Assembly (NCBI RefSeq): GCF_009857745.1
Contig: NZ_WWEN01000001.1
Span: 302,024 to 366,023 of the forward strand
Length of the DNA stretch: 64,000 nt
Reading direction: 5' to 3'
DNA from: Thalassovita mangrovi
GTDB lineage: Bacteria > Pseudomonadota > Alphaproteobacteria > Rhodobacterales > Rhodobacteraceae
This document shows, piece by piece, positions 9,167 to 17,726 of this stretch; position 1 is the first letter of the stretch; each line of letters begins with the position of its first letter. The notes below the pieces were generated by a model. It was not told the DNA's origin. It did no database searches and saw nothing but the letters and a program-made list of their open reading frames with translations. The translations under genes were made by a program, and so were the position numbers.

Positions 9167-12100
9167 TTGCCCTTCCGTTTCTTTTCGTCCACCACTTTCT
9201 GCGCCAGGTCGCGGGCGATGGCGAAGGCACCCTTGATCTTGTCGGCGTCAAGCTTCCAGTCGCGCCGCACCACGATCTTGTTGTCCTTGACCTTGGCCAG
9301 CCCGTTCTGCGCCTGGATATATTCGACCAAGCCCTGGGGCGAGGCGAATTTGTCGTTGTGGAACTGGATCGTCGCGCCCTTCGGCCCGCCGTCGAGCTTG
9401 GCGATCCCGGCCTTCTTGCACATCTCCTTGATCCGCACGATCAGCAGCAGCGTGTTGACCTCCCTGGGCAGCTTGCCGAAGCGGTCGATCAGTTCGGCGG
9501 CGAAGCCTTCGAGTTCAACTTTGCCGGACAAGCCACTGAGACGGCGATACAATCCAAGCCGAACATCGAGGTCGGGCACGTATTTTTCCGGGATCAGCAC
9601 CGGCACGCCGAGGTTGATCTGCGGCGCCCATTGATCCTCGGCATCGGTCAGCCCTTCCAGCTCGCCCGCCTTGATCTTGGCGATCGCCTCTTCCAGCATC
9701 GACTGGTAAAGCTCGTAACCCACATCGCGCATCTGGCCCGACTGTTCCTCGCCCAAGAGGTTGCCGGCGCCGCGAATGTCGAGGTCCTGAGACGCCAGCG
9801 TGAAGCCAGCACCAAGCGTGTCGAGCGATCCCAGCACCCGCAGCCGCTTTTCCGCCGTGGCGGTCAGTTTCGCGCGCGGTTTCGTCGTCAGGTAGGCATA
9901 GGCGCGGGTTTTGCTGCGCCCCACCCGGCCGCGGATCTGGTAAAGCTGCGCTAGGCCGAACATGTCGGCGCGATGCACCACCATCGTGTTGGCGGTCGGG
10001 ATGTCGAGCCCGCTTTCGACGATGGTCGTCGCCAGCAGCACGTCGTATTTGCCGTCGTAGAAGGCGTTCATCCGCTCGTCCAGATCGCCCGCCGCCATCT
10101 GGCCGTGGGCGGTGATGACGCTGACCTCGGGCACCTGTTCGCGCAGGAATTCCTCGATCTCGGGCAGGTCGGAAATGCGCGGCACCACGTAGAAGCTTTG
10201 CCCGCCGCGATAATGTTCACGCAGCAGCGCCTCGCGGATGGTGACCGCGTCGAATTCGCTGACATAGGTGCGGATGGCAAGCCGGTCGACGGGCGGCGTG
10301 CCGATGATCGACAGATCGCGCACCCCCGACAGCGACAGTTGCAGCGTGCGCGGGATCGGCGTCGCGGTCAGCGTCAGCACGTGGATGTCGGAGCGCATCT
10401 GTTTCAGCCGCTCCTTATGCGCGACGCCGAAATGCTGTTCCTCGTCGATGATCAGCAGGCCGAGGTTCTTGAACTTCACGTTCTTGGCCAGCAGAGCATG
10501 GGTGCCGACCACGATATCGGCGGTGCCGCGGGCCATCGCGTCGCGGGTGGCGCTGGCTTCCTTTGCTGTAACGAAGCGCGACAAGGGCCTGACTTCGATG
10601 GGAAATCCGCGAAAGCGTTCGGCAAACCCCTTGTAGTGCTGGCGCGCCAGAAGCGTGGTCGGCGCGATCACCGCCACCTGTACGCCGGACATGGCGGCGA
10701 CGAAGGCGGCGCGCATCGCCACCTCGGTCTTGCCGAAGCCCACATCGCCGCAGATCAGACGATCCATCGGCCGGCCAGAGGTCATGTCGGACAGCACATC
10801 CTCGATCGCGCTCAGCTGGTCGTCGGTTTCCTGATAGGGGAAACGGGCGCTGAAGGCTTCCCAGGCGTGGTGCTGCGGTTCCAGCACCGGCGCGTGGCGC
10901 AATTCGCGTTCGGCGGCGACCCGGATCAGCCGGTCGGCCATTTCACGAATGCGTTCCTTCAGCTTGGCCTTTTTCGCCTGCCATGCGCCGCCGCCCAGAC
11001 GATCCAGCAGCCCTTCGTCATGGCCGTATTTGGTCAGCAGCTCGATATTTTCGACCGGCAGGTAGAGCTTGGCGCCCTCGGCGTATTCCAGCTCGATACA
11101 TTCATGCGCGGCGCCGGCGGCGGTGATCACCTCCAGCCCCACGTAGCGCCCGATCCCGTGGTCGAGATGCACCACCAGGTCACCGGGGCTCAGCGACTGG
11201 GTTTCGGTCAGGAAGTTTTCCGCCCGCCGCTTCTTCTGCGGCTTGCGGATCAACCGGTCGCCCAGCACATCCTGTTCGGAAATCACCGTCAGAGCGGGCG
11301 CCTCGAACCCGTGTTCCAGCGGCCAGACCGCCAGGTGCAGCCCGTGCTTGCCGACGCCCTTGATGTCGCGCACGGAAACCGCGCCGATCAGGTCCTCGTC
11401 TTCCAGCAGCCCCTCGATCCGTTCGCGCGCGCCCTCGGAATAGGACGCGACGATCACCGGCCCCTTGTCCATACGGGCGCGGATGTGTCCTGCCAGCACC
11501 TCGAACAGGTTGACGTTTTCCAGCTGCCGTTCGGGGGCGAAGTTGCGCCCGATGCGGCCGCCCGCGTCGATCACCCCGGGGCCCGACGCCTGCGCCAGCG
11601 GGTGGAACTGCACCACACGGCGGTCGGCGACCGCCGCTTCCCAGGACGCATCGTCGAGATAGAGCCGGTCCGGCGGCACCGGTTTGTACACCGTATCCAT
11701 CCGCCCCTTCTGCGCCATGGCAAGGCGGCGGGTCTCATACTGGTCCTCGATCGTCTCGAACCGGCTCAGCCGCGACGGCGTGACCTGGTCGTCCAGCGTC
11801 ACCGGCGCGTCGGGCAGGTAATCGAACAGCACTTCCAGTTTTTCGTGGAAAAACGGCAGCCAATGTTCGATGCCCTGATGCTTGCGCCCGGCGCTGACCG
11901 CCTCATAGAGCGGATCGTCGGTGCCCGCGGCGCCGAATTCCAGCCGGTAATTCTGCCGGAAGCGCAGGATCGCCGCCTCGTCGAGGATGACCTCGGACAC
12001 CGGGGCCAGCTCGACGACCTCCAGTTTTTCGGTGGTACGCTGGCTGACCGGATCGAAGCGCCGCGCCCCGTCCAGAACGTCGCCGAACATGTCGAGCCGC

Positions 12101-12621
12101 ACCGGCCCGCCCTCTCCGGGCGGGAAGATGTCGATGATGCCGCCACGAATGGCGTAATCGCCCGGTTCCATCACGGTGGGCGCCTGAGTGAAGCCCATCC
12201 GGACCAGGAAATTGCGCAGCGCCCCTTCATCGACCCGATGGTCGACCCGCGCGGTAAAGGCCGCCTCGGTCAGCACGCCGCGCGCGGGCACCCGCTGCAT
12301 CGCGGCCGACACCGTGGTCAGCAGCACGAATTGCTTCGGCGCGCCATGCACCAGCCCGGCCAGCGTCGCCATCCGAGCGGCCGAGATATCGGCATGCGGA
12401 CTGACCCGGTCATAGGGCAGGCAATCCCAGGCCGGAAAGCTGAGGATCGGCATGTCGGGGGCGAAGAATCGCAGCGCCGATTCCATCGCCGCCATGCGTT
12501 TGTCATCGCGGGCGACATGGATCACCGGGCCGTCGCACTTGCCGATCTCGTCGAGGATCAGCTTGGCGTCGAAGCCCTCAGGCGCGCCCCCCGCGGTGAT
12601 GAACGGTCTGCTCTTCGTCAT
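9163..12621 (-). CDS. mfd: Mfd, transcription-repair coupling factor
   Basis: Mfd removes RNA polymerase stalled at DNA lesions and recruits UvrA for nucleotide excision repair. The 1152-residue product is of normal length. The N-terminal UvrB-like part ends near 350, the RNA-polymerase interaction domain (HLDHGIGRYVG) is near 485-495, Walker A GDVGFGKT is at 625-632, the DEEQ box is at 726-729, helicase motif VI falls in QIRGRVGRSKTRAYAYL, and a C-terminal TRCF domain follows. The reading frame overlaps the end of the upstream membrane-protein gene by 44 bases, and no obvious Shine-Dalgarno precedes the ATG, so coupling is likely. Confidence 0.97.
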   Translation of the reverse strand: MTKSRPFITAGGAPEGFDAKLILDEIGKCDGPVIHVARDDKRMAAMESALRFFAPDMPILSFPAWDCLPYDRVSPHADISAARMATLAGLVHGAPKQFVLLTTVSAAMQRVPARGVLTEAAFTARVDHRVDEGALRNFLVRMGFTQAPTVMEPGDYAIRGGIIDIFPPGEGGPVRLDMFGDVLDGARRFDPVSQRTTEKLEVVELAPVSEVILDEAAILRFRQNYRLEFGAAGTDDPLYEAVSAGRKHQGIEHWLPFFHEKLEVLFDYLPDAPVTLDDQVTPSRLSRFETIEDQYETRRLAMAQKGRMDTVYKPVPPDRLYLDDASWEAAVADRRVVQFHPLAQASGPGVIDAGGRIGRNFAPERQLENVNLFEVLAGHIRARMDKGPVIVASYSEGARERIEGLLEDEDLIGAVSVRDIKGVGKHGLHLAVWPLEHGFEAPALTVISEQDVLGDRLIRKPQKKRRAENFLTETQSLSPGDLVVHLDHGIGRYVGLEVITAAGAAHECIELEYAEGAKLYLPVENIELLTKYGHDEGLLDRLGGGAWQAKKAKLKERIREMADRLIRVAAERELRHAPVLEPQHHAWEAFSARFPYQETDDQLSAIEDVLSDMTSGRPMDRLICGDVGFGKTEVAMRAAFVAAMSGVQVAVIAPTTLLARQHYKGFAERFRGFPIEVRPLSRFVTAKEASATRDAMARGTADIVVGTHALLAKNVKFKNLGLLIIDEEQHFGVAHKERLKQMRSDIHVLTLTATPIPRTLQLSLSGVRDLSIIGTPPVDRLAIRTYVSEFDAVTIREALLREHYRGGQSFYVVPRISDLPEIEEFLREQVPEVSVITAHGQMAAGDLDERMNAFYDGKYDVLLATTIVESGLDIPTANTMVVHRADMFGLAQLYQIRGRVGRSKTRAYAYLTTKPRAKLTATAEKRLRVLGSLDTLGAGFTLASQDLDIRGAGNLLGEEQSGQMRDVGYELYQSMLEEAIAKIKAGELEGLTDAEDQWAPQINLGVPVLIPEKYVPDLDVRLGLYRRLSGLSGKVELEGFAAELIDRFGKLPREVNTLLLIVRIKEMCKKAGIAKLDGGPKGATIQFHNDKFASPQGLVEYIQAQNGLAKVKDNKIVVRRDWKLDADKIKGAFAIARDLAQKVVDEKKRKGK

Positions 12622-13177
12622 GGAAGATGTTGTATCCCTGAGGTTTGAAGTGGTCTTCGTTGAAGCGGTCGGACAGCGAGGAATAGATGCCCCACATCGA
12701 GGTGACGAAGATGGATATCATCCCGATCACCTGGGTCCAGAGCCGTTGCCGGGTCAGGTATTTGCGCAGAAGCTTTCCGTTTACCTGCTCGGCGCGGATG
12801 CGGCGGGCGGCCCGGAACCGGATCAGCCAGACGATCGTCATCGGAAAGCCCAGGCAGAACAACGCCTGCGCGATCTGCAGCCCATAGATGAAGCCCAGCA
12901 GCACCAGCGAGGTCAGCAGAAAGCAGACCAGCCCGGTCAGCCACAGCCCCGATACTTCGCCGATATAGAGCAGCCGATTGATCTGAACCCGGGTGATGTC
13001 TTCCAGATCGGTCTGCGCCGCGCCCCCCTTGCGGGCGGCGCGCACCACCATGTCATAGGGCACGCCCAGCACCCAGTGGCTGGCGCTGGACCACATCACC
13101 GCAAGGGCGATCCAGAACCACAGGTTCGAAAAGGATCGAAGATCCAGTACTTCGTTCAGCGTCTGATACCAGGTCAA
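12578..13177 (-). CDS. Multi-pass membrane protein, function unknown
   Basis: This 199-residue protein has about four hydrophobic segments: near 18-38 (LWFWIALAVMW), 78-100, 103-120 and 150-166 (VIGMISIFVTSMWG). Between the first two is a basic, cytoplasm-like stretch. No family motif is recognised beyond its membrane nature. Its 3' end overlaps the mfd start by 44 bases in another frame, so the two genes are probably cotranscribed from the interval at 13178-13294, which it shares with divergent hemB. A role connected with repair is not implied by the sequence. Confidence 0.8.
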   Translation of the reverse strand: MTWYQTLNEVLDLRSFSNLWFWIALAVMWSSASHWVLGVPYDMVVRAARKGGAAQTDLEDITRVQINRLLYIGEVSGLWLTGLVCFLLTSLVLLGFIYGLQIAQALFCLGFPMTIVWLIRFRAARRIRAEQVNGKLLRKYLTRQRLWTQVIGMISIFVTSMWGIYSSLSDRFNEDHFKPQGYNIFHDEEQTVHHRGGRA

Positions 13178-13294
13178 TCCCGTGTTTCCCGTCTGTTCCT
13201 GCCGGACTGCATACTTTGCCCGCGCGGCAATTCCTACCCTTGAGATGCAGGAAATTCCATGTCACCCATGTCGCACTGAGAAAGGACGCATCCC

Positions 13295-14302
13295 ATGCCA
13301 TATCAAAGTCAGGCCCCCTTCCCCCATACCCGCTTCCGCCGGACCCGCCAATCGCCGCAGATCCGCGCGCTGGTGCAGGAACACACTTTGGGGGTCGGCG
13401 ATCTGATCTGGCCTGTCTTCGTGCGCGACGGCGAAGGGATCGAAGAACCGGTGGCCTCGATGCCCGGCGTGATGCGCCGTTCGGTCGACAAGATCGTCGA
13501 GGCCGCCCGCGAAGCCGCCGATCTTGGCATCCCGGTGATCTGCCTGTTCCCCTATACCGACCCGTCGCTGAAGACCTCCACCTGCGAGGAAGCCTGGAAC
13601 CCCGACAACCTGTCGAACCGCGCCACCCGCGCGATCAAGGATGCGGGCATCGACATCGCGGTGATGTCGGACGTGGCGCTGGACCCGTATAATGCCGACG
13701 GTCATGACGGCTTCGTGGTCGACGGCAAGGTGATCAACGACGAAACCGTCGACGCGCTGGTCAAGCAGGCGCTGGAACAGGCCCGTGCGGGCGTCGACAT
13801 CATCGGCCCCTCGGACATGATGGACGGGCGCATCGGCGCAATGCGCGCAGCATTGGAATCCGAAGGCTTCAAGGACACGATGCTGCTGTCCTATTCGGCG
13901 AAATACGCCAGCGCCTTCTATGGCCCGTTCCGCGACGCGGTGGGCGCCAGCGGCGCGCTGAAGGGCGACAAGACCACCTACCAGATGAATCCCGGCAACA
14001 CCGACGAGGCGATGCGCCTGATCGAACGCGACCTCAGCGAAGGCGCCGACATGGTGATGGTCAAGCCCGGCATGCCCTACCTGGACATCTGCCGCCGGGT
14101 GAAGGAACGCTTCGCGGTGCCGACCTATGCCTATCAGGTGTCGGGCGAATACGCGATGATCCAGGCGGCGTCGCTCAATGGTTGGATCGACGGCGAAAAG
14201 GCGATGATGGAAAGCCTGCTGTGCTTCAAGCGCGCCGGCTGCGACGGCATCCTGACCTATTTCGCGCCCGCCGCGGCGAAGAAACTTCACGGCGTGCGAT
14301 AA
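13295..14302 (+). CDS. hemB: HemB, porphobilinogen synthase (Asp-type metal site)
   Basis: HemB condenses two 5-aminolevulinate molecules to porphobilinogen in haem biosynthesis. The 335-residue protein carries the two active-site lysines, Lys203 in SYSAKYASAFYGPF and Lys257 in MVKPGMPYLDI. The metal-binding segment 126-139 reads DVALDPYNADGHDG, with Asp where zinc enzymes have Cys, so it belongs to the zinc-independent group using magnesium or monovalent ions, as in other alphaproteobacteria. The ATG is preceded by GAAAGGA. It is divergent from the mfd group and followed by a SYLF lipoprotein after 109 bases. Confidence 0.97.
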   Translation: MPYQSQAPFPHTRFRRTRQSPQIRALVQEHTLGVGDLIWPVFVRDGEGIEEPVASMPGVMRRSVDKIVEAAREAADLGIPVICLFPYTDPSLKTSTCEEAWNPDNLSNRATRAIKDAGIDIAVMSDVALDPYNADGHDGFVVDGKVINDETVDALVKQALEQARAGVDIIGPSDMMDGRIGAMRAALESEGFKDTMLLSYSAKYASAFYGPFRDAVGASGALKGDKTTYQMNPGNTDEAMRLIERDLSEGADMVMVKPGMPYLDICRRVKERFAVPTYAYQVSGEYAMIQAASLNGWIDGEKAMMESLLCFKRAGCDGILTYFAPAAAKKLHGVR

Positions 14303-14411
14303 GCCGCTCATATGGGCGCGATTTGCGTGACAGCGCGCCGGTTGCGCCCTATACTTCCCTGCAACCGGCAGACATAGCCGGAAAGCAGTCAGGCAACGAA
14401 CAGGCGATACC

Positions 14412-14972
14412 ATGACACAGTTTACACGACGCAGCTTCACGCTGGCCGCCCTGGCGGGCGCCGGCATGACCGCCGCCTGCGGCAACGGCGTAGGCAGCAC
14501 CGCAAGTTCCACCATCGACGCCCGCGTCGACAAGACGCTGGATTATCTCTACGGCCGCTATCCCAACACCCGCGACCTGGCCGAAAAATCCAACGGCATG
14601 CTGGTGATGCCGCTGGTGACCGAGGCCGGTTTCGGCATCGGCGGCGGATACGGGCGCGGCGCGCTCCGGGTCGAGGGCGCGACGGTGGATTACTATTCCG
14701 CCACCAAGGGCAGCATCGGGCTGCAGATCGGGGCGCAGCAATTCGCCCACGTCCTGTTCTTCATGACCGAGGACGCGCTGATGCGGTTCCGCCATTCGCC
14801 CGGCTGGGCCGCCGGGGCCGATGCGGAATACGTGCTGAAGGACCAGGGCGGCAACGTGCGCGCCGACACCACCACCGCGACCACGCCGGTTGTGGCGGTG
14901 ATCTTCGGCCAGGCCGGTCTGATGGCCGGGGCAACGCTGGAAGGCGTGAAATACACCCGGATCATTCCGTAA
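14412..14972 (+). CDS. SYLF (YSC84-like) domain lipoprotein
   Basis: This 186-residue exported protein starts with a twin-arginine-like TRRSFTLAALAG signal ending in a lipobox at TAAC (Cys23), so it is likely a lipoprotein. The rest is the SYLF/Ysc84 fold: a helical segment with SNGMLVMP, then glycine-rich GFGIGGGYGRGAL and a barrel-like region with QFAHVLFFM and GQAGLMAGATLEG. The family is linked to lipid binding in eukaryotes; the bacterial role is not established. A strong terminator follows at 15003-15036. It may be cotranscribed with hemB or have its own promoter in the 109-base gap. Confidence 0.88.
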   Translation: MTQFTRRSFTLAALAGAGMTAACGNGVGSTASSTIDARVDKTLDYLYGRYPNTRDLAEKSNGMLVMPLVTEAGFGIGGGYGRGALRVEGATVDYYSATKGSIGLQIGAQQFAHVLFFMTEDALMRFRHSPGWAAGADAEYVLKDQGGNVRADTTTATTPVVAVIFGQAGLMAGATLEGVKYTRIIP

Positions 14973-15002
14973 ACCGGCAGACGACTAATCGATTTACGAA
15001 AA

Positions 15003-15036
15003 ACGCCCCGCAGCATAACCGCTGCGGGGCGTTTTT
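15003..15036 (+). terminator. Rho-independent terminator after the SYLF gene
   Basis: A 12-base perfect stem (15003-15014 with 15021-15032) around the loop ATAACC is followed by TTTTTC. It is 30 bases past the SYLF stop and marks the left border of the AT-rich islet. Confidence 0.92.
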
Positions 15037-15264
15037 CTTTCGGGAAAGTTAGCTGACGTAACCGAAACGAAATCATATTCGGTTTGATCTAGAAATAGAG
15101 CTGCGTGATGCCGCGTCATCACAGATGGCCGAAGATCTTCATATGCGCAGCCACTCTAGCTGCCAGAATCAATTTTTAGATGTAAATATTCGCAAGCCTC
15201 TAGCACAATGCGACTTCAGAGATTTCTGAAGCTAGTTTATCGGTTTGCAAAATAGGGAATTCCA
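15037..15264. other. AT-rich non-coding stretch before the zinc-ribbon gene
   Basis: This stretch has visibly lower GC than the surrounding genes and contains no recognisable gene or tRNA. It holds a 7-base perfect inverted repeat CTTCAGA-GATT-TCTGAAG (15214-15231) and several short AT-rich tracts that could serve as a promoter for the downstream gene; I cannot assign hexamers with confidence. It reads as part of an acquired segment reaching to about 15650. Confidence 0.5.
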
Positions 15265-15549
15265 GTGAAATTTTGTCCTAAATGTAGTGACGTTAAAATT
15301 TCTTTCTCGCAGAAATGGGCGATGAAACATGGATGGATTGAATGTGAAAATTGCGGGTGTTTTTATCGCCTAAGCTCAATAGTCTATGGGCTAGTGGCTG
15401 GTGTCTTTTCTGCCATCGCAATTCCGCTTGTGATCTTGTTTGGTTTCAGTCTGTTCCGAGTATTGGCGGTTATTTTGATCGCAATTGTTCTTACGGATTT
15501 AGTTTACGTTTTGATTAGTCCCTGTGTAAGAAAAGAGAGCAAGTCTTAG
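15265..15549 (+). CDS. Zinc-ribbon membrane protein in an AT-rich islet
   Basis: This 94-residue protein starts with a zinc-ribbon: C4-PK-C7 and C27-EN-C30 plus C32 would bind one metal ion. Two hydrophobic segments follow (about 40-60 and 66-86) and the tail CVRKESKS is basic, so the ribbon is probably cytoplasmic and the protein membrane-anchored. The start is GTG with AGGGAA upstream. Codon choice (many AAA, TTT, ATT, TTA) is unlike the GC-rich neighbours, a sign of horizontal transfer. I do not recognise a named family and give no function. Confidence 0.7.
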   Translation: MKFCPKCSDVKISFSQKWAMKHGWIECENCGCFYRLSSIVYGLVAGVFSAIAIPLVILFGFSLFRVLAVILIAIVLTDLVYVLISPCVRKESKS

Positions 15550-15650
15550 AGTATCACGGCTTCCGATAGGCCCAGAATCCATTAGTTTGCATGAGTTAGC
15601 TTTAACCACTTAATTCAAGCACCTATGACGCGGCGCCACGTTCGCAGCCC

Positions 15651-16112
15651 TCAGCTTTCCGCCTTCTTCTCCCACCTTCCCGATTCCTCGGACCAGTATT
15701 GCGCCGAACAGCCCGCGCCGGTGAGCTGTTTCCACTGACCGCGCGCCACCTGCACCGCCTCTTCGTCGGTGCCGTCGAACAGGATGCAGACCCGTTCCAG
15801 CGCCTGCACCTCCTCAGGGCTCACCGCCGCGCCGTCGATCGCCATCAGGCAGGCCGGATCGTTGCCCGCAACCTCGCCCGCCACGGTCAGCAGCACCGGT
15901 TGCAAATCATCATGCGGCCCGCCAGACAGCCCGTGCGGCAGGAACGCGTCCTCGGGGCCCTGCCACAGCCGTTGGTCCAGCCATTCCATCCGGCCGCGAT
16001 CGGGACCGCGCACCGCCACCTTCCAGCCCGCGCCAAGCGACTTGCCCGCCAGCATCGGCAGGGTCACGTCCAAAGGCGCCCGGGTCAGGTGATAGAAAAA
16101 CGCGGCCCCCAA
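15651..16112 (-). CDS. holC: HolC, DNA polymerase III chi subunit
   Basis: HolC (chi) is the clamp-loader accessory subunit that contacts single-strand binding protein. The 153-residue protein fits the alphaproteobacterial form: FFYHLTRAPLDVTLP at the start, DRGRMEWLDQRLW in the middle, FLPHGLSGGP and the late RVCILFDGTDEEAVQVAR. It starts with TTG at 16112, preceded by GAGGG, four bases after the pepA stop; the usual pairing pepA-holC supports the call. The start codon is uncommon but no better one lies nearby that would keep the conserved opening. Confidence 0.92.
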   Translation of the reverse strand: MGAAFFYHLTRAPLDVTLPMLAGKSLGAGWKVAVRGPDRGRMEWLDQRLWQGPEDAFLPHGLSGGPHDDLQPVLLTVAGEVAGNDPACLMAIDGAAVSPEEVQALERVCILFDGTDEEAVQVARGQWKQLTGAGCSAQYWSEESGRWEKKAES

Positions 16113-16116
16113 AGGA

Positions 16117-17598
16117 TCAGCCCTCGTAGCTGTCGGACACCAGCCGGTTCAGCGCCATCACGCCCCAGCCGGTCGCGCCCTTGGGCGCATAGGAAGTGTC
16201 GGTTTTCACGCTGGCGACGCCCGCGATATCAAGGTGAATCCACGGCATGCCGTCCTTGATGAAGCGCTGCAGGAATTGCGCCGCGGTGATCGACCCGGCG
16301 GGGCGGCCGCCGGTGTTCTTGATATCGGCGATGCGCGACTTGATCATGTCGTCATAGGCCTGGCCCAGCGGCATCCGCCACGCGCCTTCATCCGCGGCCT
16401 CGGCCGCCTTGAGGAAATCCTTGCACAGGTCGTCGTCGTTGGAAAACACGCCCGCGTTTTCATGGCCCAGCCCGATGATGATCGCGCCGGTCAGGGTGGC
16501 TAGGTCGATCACGCCCGAGGGTGTGAACCGGTCCTGCGCGTACCACAGCACATCGGCCAGCACCAAGCGCCCCTCGGCATCGGTGTTGATCACCTCGATC
16601 GTGTCGCCCTTCATCGATTTCACCACGTCGCCCGGACGGGTGGCATTGCCCGAGGGCATGTTTTCCACCAGCCCGACCAGACCCACGACATTGGCCTTGG
16701 CCTTGCGCAGCGCCAGCGACCGCATCACGCCCGCGACCACGCCCGCGCCGCCCATATCCATGGTCATGTCTTCCATGCCGGCGGCCGGTTTCAGGCTGAT
16801 GCCGCCGGTATCGAACACCACGCCCTTGCCCACCAGCGCCAGCGGCGCGGCATCCTTTTCACCGCCCAGCCATTGCATGACGACGACCTTCGACGGGCTG
16901 TCGCTGCCTTGGCCCACCGACAACAGGCTGCCCATGCCGAGTTTTTCGAGGTCCTTTTCTTCTAGCACCTCGACCTTCAGGCCCAGATCGGTCATCGCTT
17001 TCAGCCGCGCGGCGAATTCGGTGGTGGTCAGCACGTTGGCCGGTTCATTGACCAGATCGCGGGTGAAGAACACGCCCTCGGCCACCGCCAACAGCGGTGC
17101 TGCGGCCTCGGTTGCCTCTTCGGGCTTGGAGCAAGCGATCACAGTTTCGGCGTTTTCATCCTTGGCCTTGTCCTTGTCGGCGGTCTTGTGATCGGTGAAA
17201 TCATAGCCGCGCAGCGCGATCCCCTGGGCCAGGTCTTCGACCCGGCGCAGGTTGCCCGCCAGCACCAGCTGTTCCTTGCCGCCCTTGACCTTGGCCAGCG
17301 CGGCACCGGCCTTGCGGGCTTGCGTTTCCGACGGGCGGCGCGACAGGCGCAACACGTCCAGCGCCTCGGCTTCCATCCCCACCGGGCAGGCGATCGTTGC
17401 GACCTGCCCGTCCTTCATCTTCTCGAACCGTTCGGACCCCACGAACCGCGCCAACGTGCCCTTGCTCAGCCGGTTCACCCGCCGCGCGCCGGGGTCGAGC
17501 TTGCCCTCGGCATCGACGATCACCGCCACCCGGCCGCGATGGGCGGCGATGGTATCGAGATCGGTTGCAGTGAAACGGATGGAAATCGGCGCGGTCAT
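16117..17598 (-). CDS. pepA: PepA, leucyl aminopeptidase (M17)
   Basis: PepA is a cytoplasmic M17 aminopeptidase that removes N-terminal residues from peptides using two metal ions. The 493-residue protein has the full catalytic set: GKGVVFDTGGISLKP with the metal-ligand Lys and Asp, MDMGGAG, and the signature NTDAEGRL, which supplies the Asp and Glu ligands and the Arg. The N-terminal third is the divergent regulatory domain. AGGAGA precedes the ATG. It is divergent from lptF and cotranscribed with holC. Confidence 0.97.
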   Translation of the reverse strand: MTAPISIRFTATDLDTIAAHRGRVAVIVDAEGKLDPGARRVNRLSKGTLARFVGSERFEKMKDGQVATIACPVGMEAEALDVLRLSRRPSETQARKAGAALAKVKGGKEQLVLAGNLRRVEDLAQGIALRGYDFTDHKTADKDKAKDENAETVIACSKPEEATEAAAPLLAVAEGVFFTRDLVNEPANVLTTTEFAARLKAMTDLGLKVEVLEEKDLEKLGMGSLLSVGQGSDSPSKVVVMQWLGGEKDAAPLALVGKGVVFDTGGISLKPAAGMEDMTMDMGGAGVVAGVMRSLALRKAKANVVGLVGLVENMPSGNATRPGDVVKSMKGDTIEVINTDAEGRLVLADVLWYAQDRFTPSGVIDLATLTGAIIIGLGHENAGVFSNDDDLCKDFLKAAEAADEGAWRMPLGQAYDDMIKSRIADIKNTGGRPAGSITAAQFLQRFIKDGMPWIHLDIAGVASVKTDTSYAPKGATGWGVMALNRLVSDSYEG

Positions 17599-17726
17599 CT
17601 GGTGTTCTCCTAATGATTACCCCCCGATACCTAGCGCCCTGCCGCCGGTATTGCCAGATAGCAGTTTTCCCCCCCGGCGACATCTTGTAACGTCCGGCTG
17701 ATAATACGCTTTGCCTTGGGGGGCCC

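Noticed and set aside
9973-12648. An 891-codon open frame on the plus strand opposite mfd
   Set aside because: It is the antisense shadow of mfd in GC-rich DNA: Arg/His/Gln/Gly-rich with no domain-like pattern.
15037-15264. A tRNA or small structured RNA in the AT-rich gap
   Set aside because: No cloverleaf, TTCGA-type loop or CCA-like end could be found on either strand.
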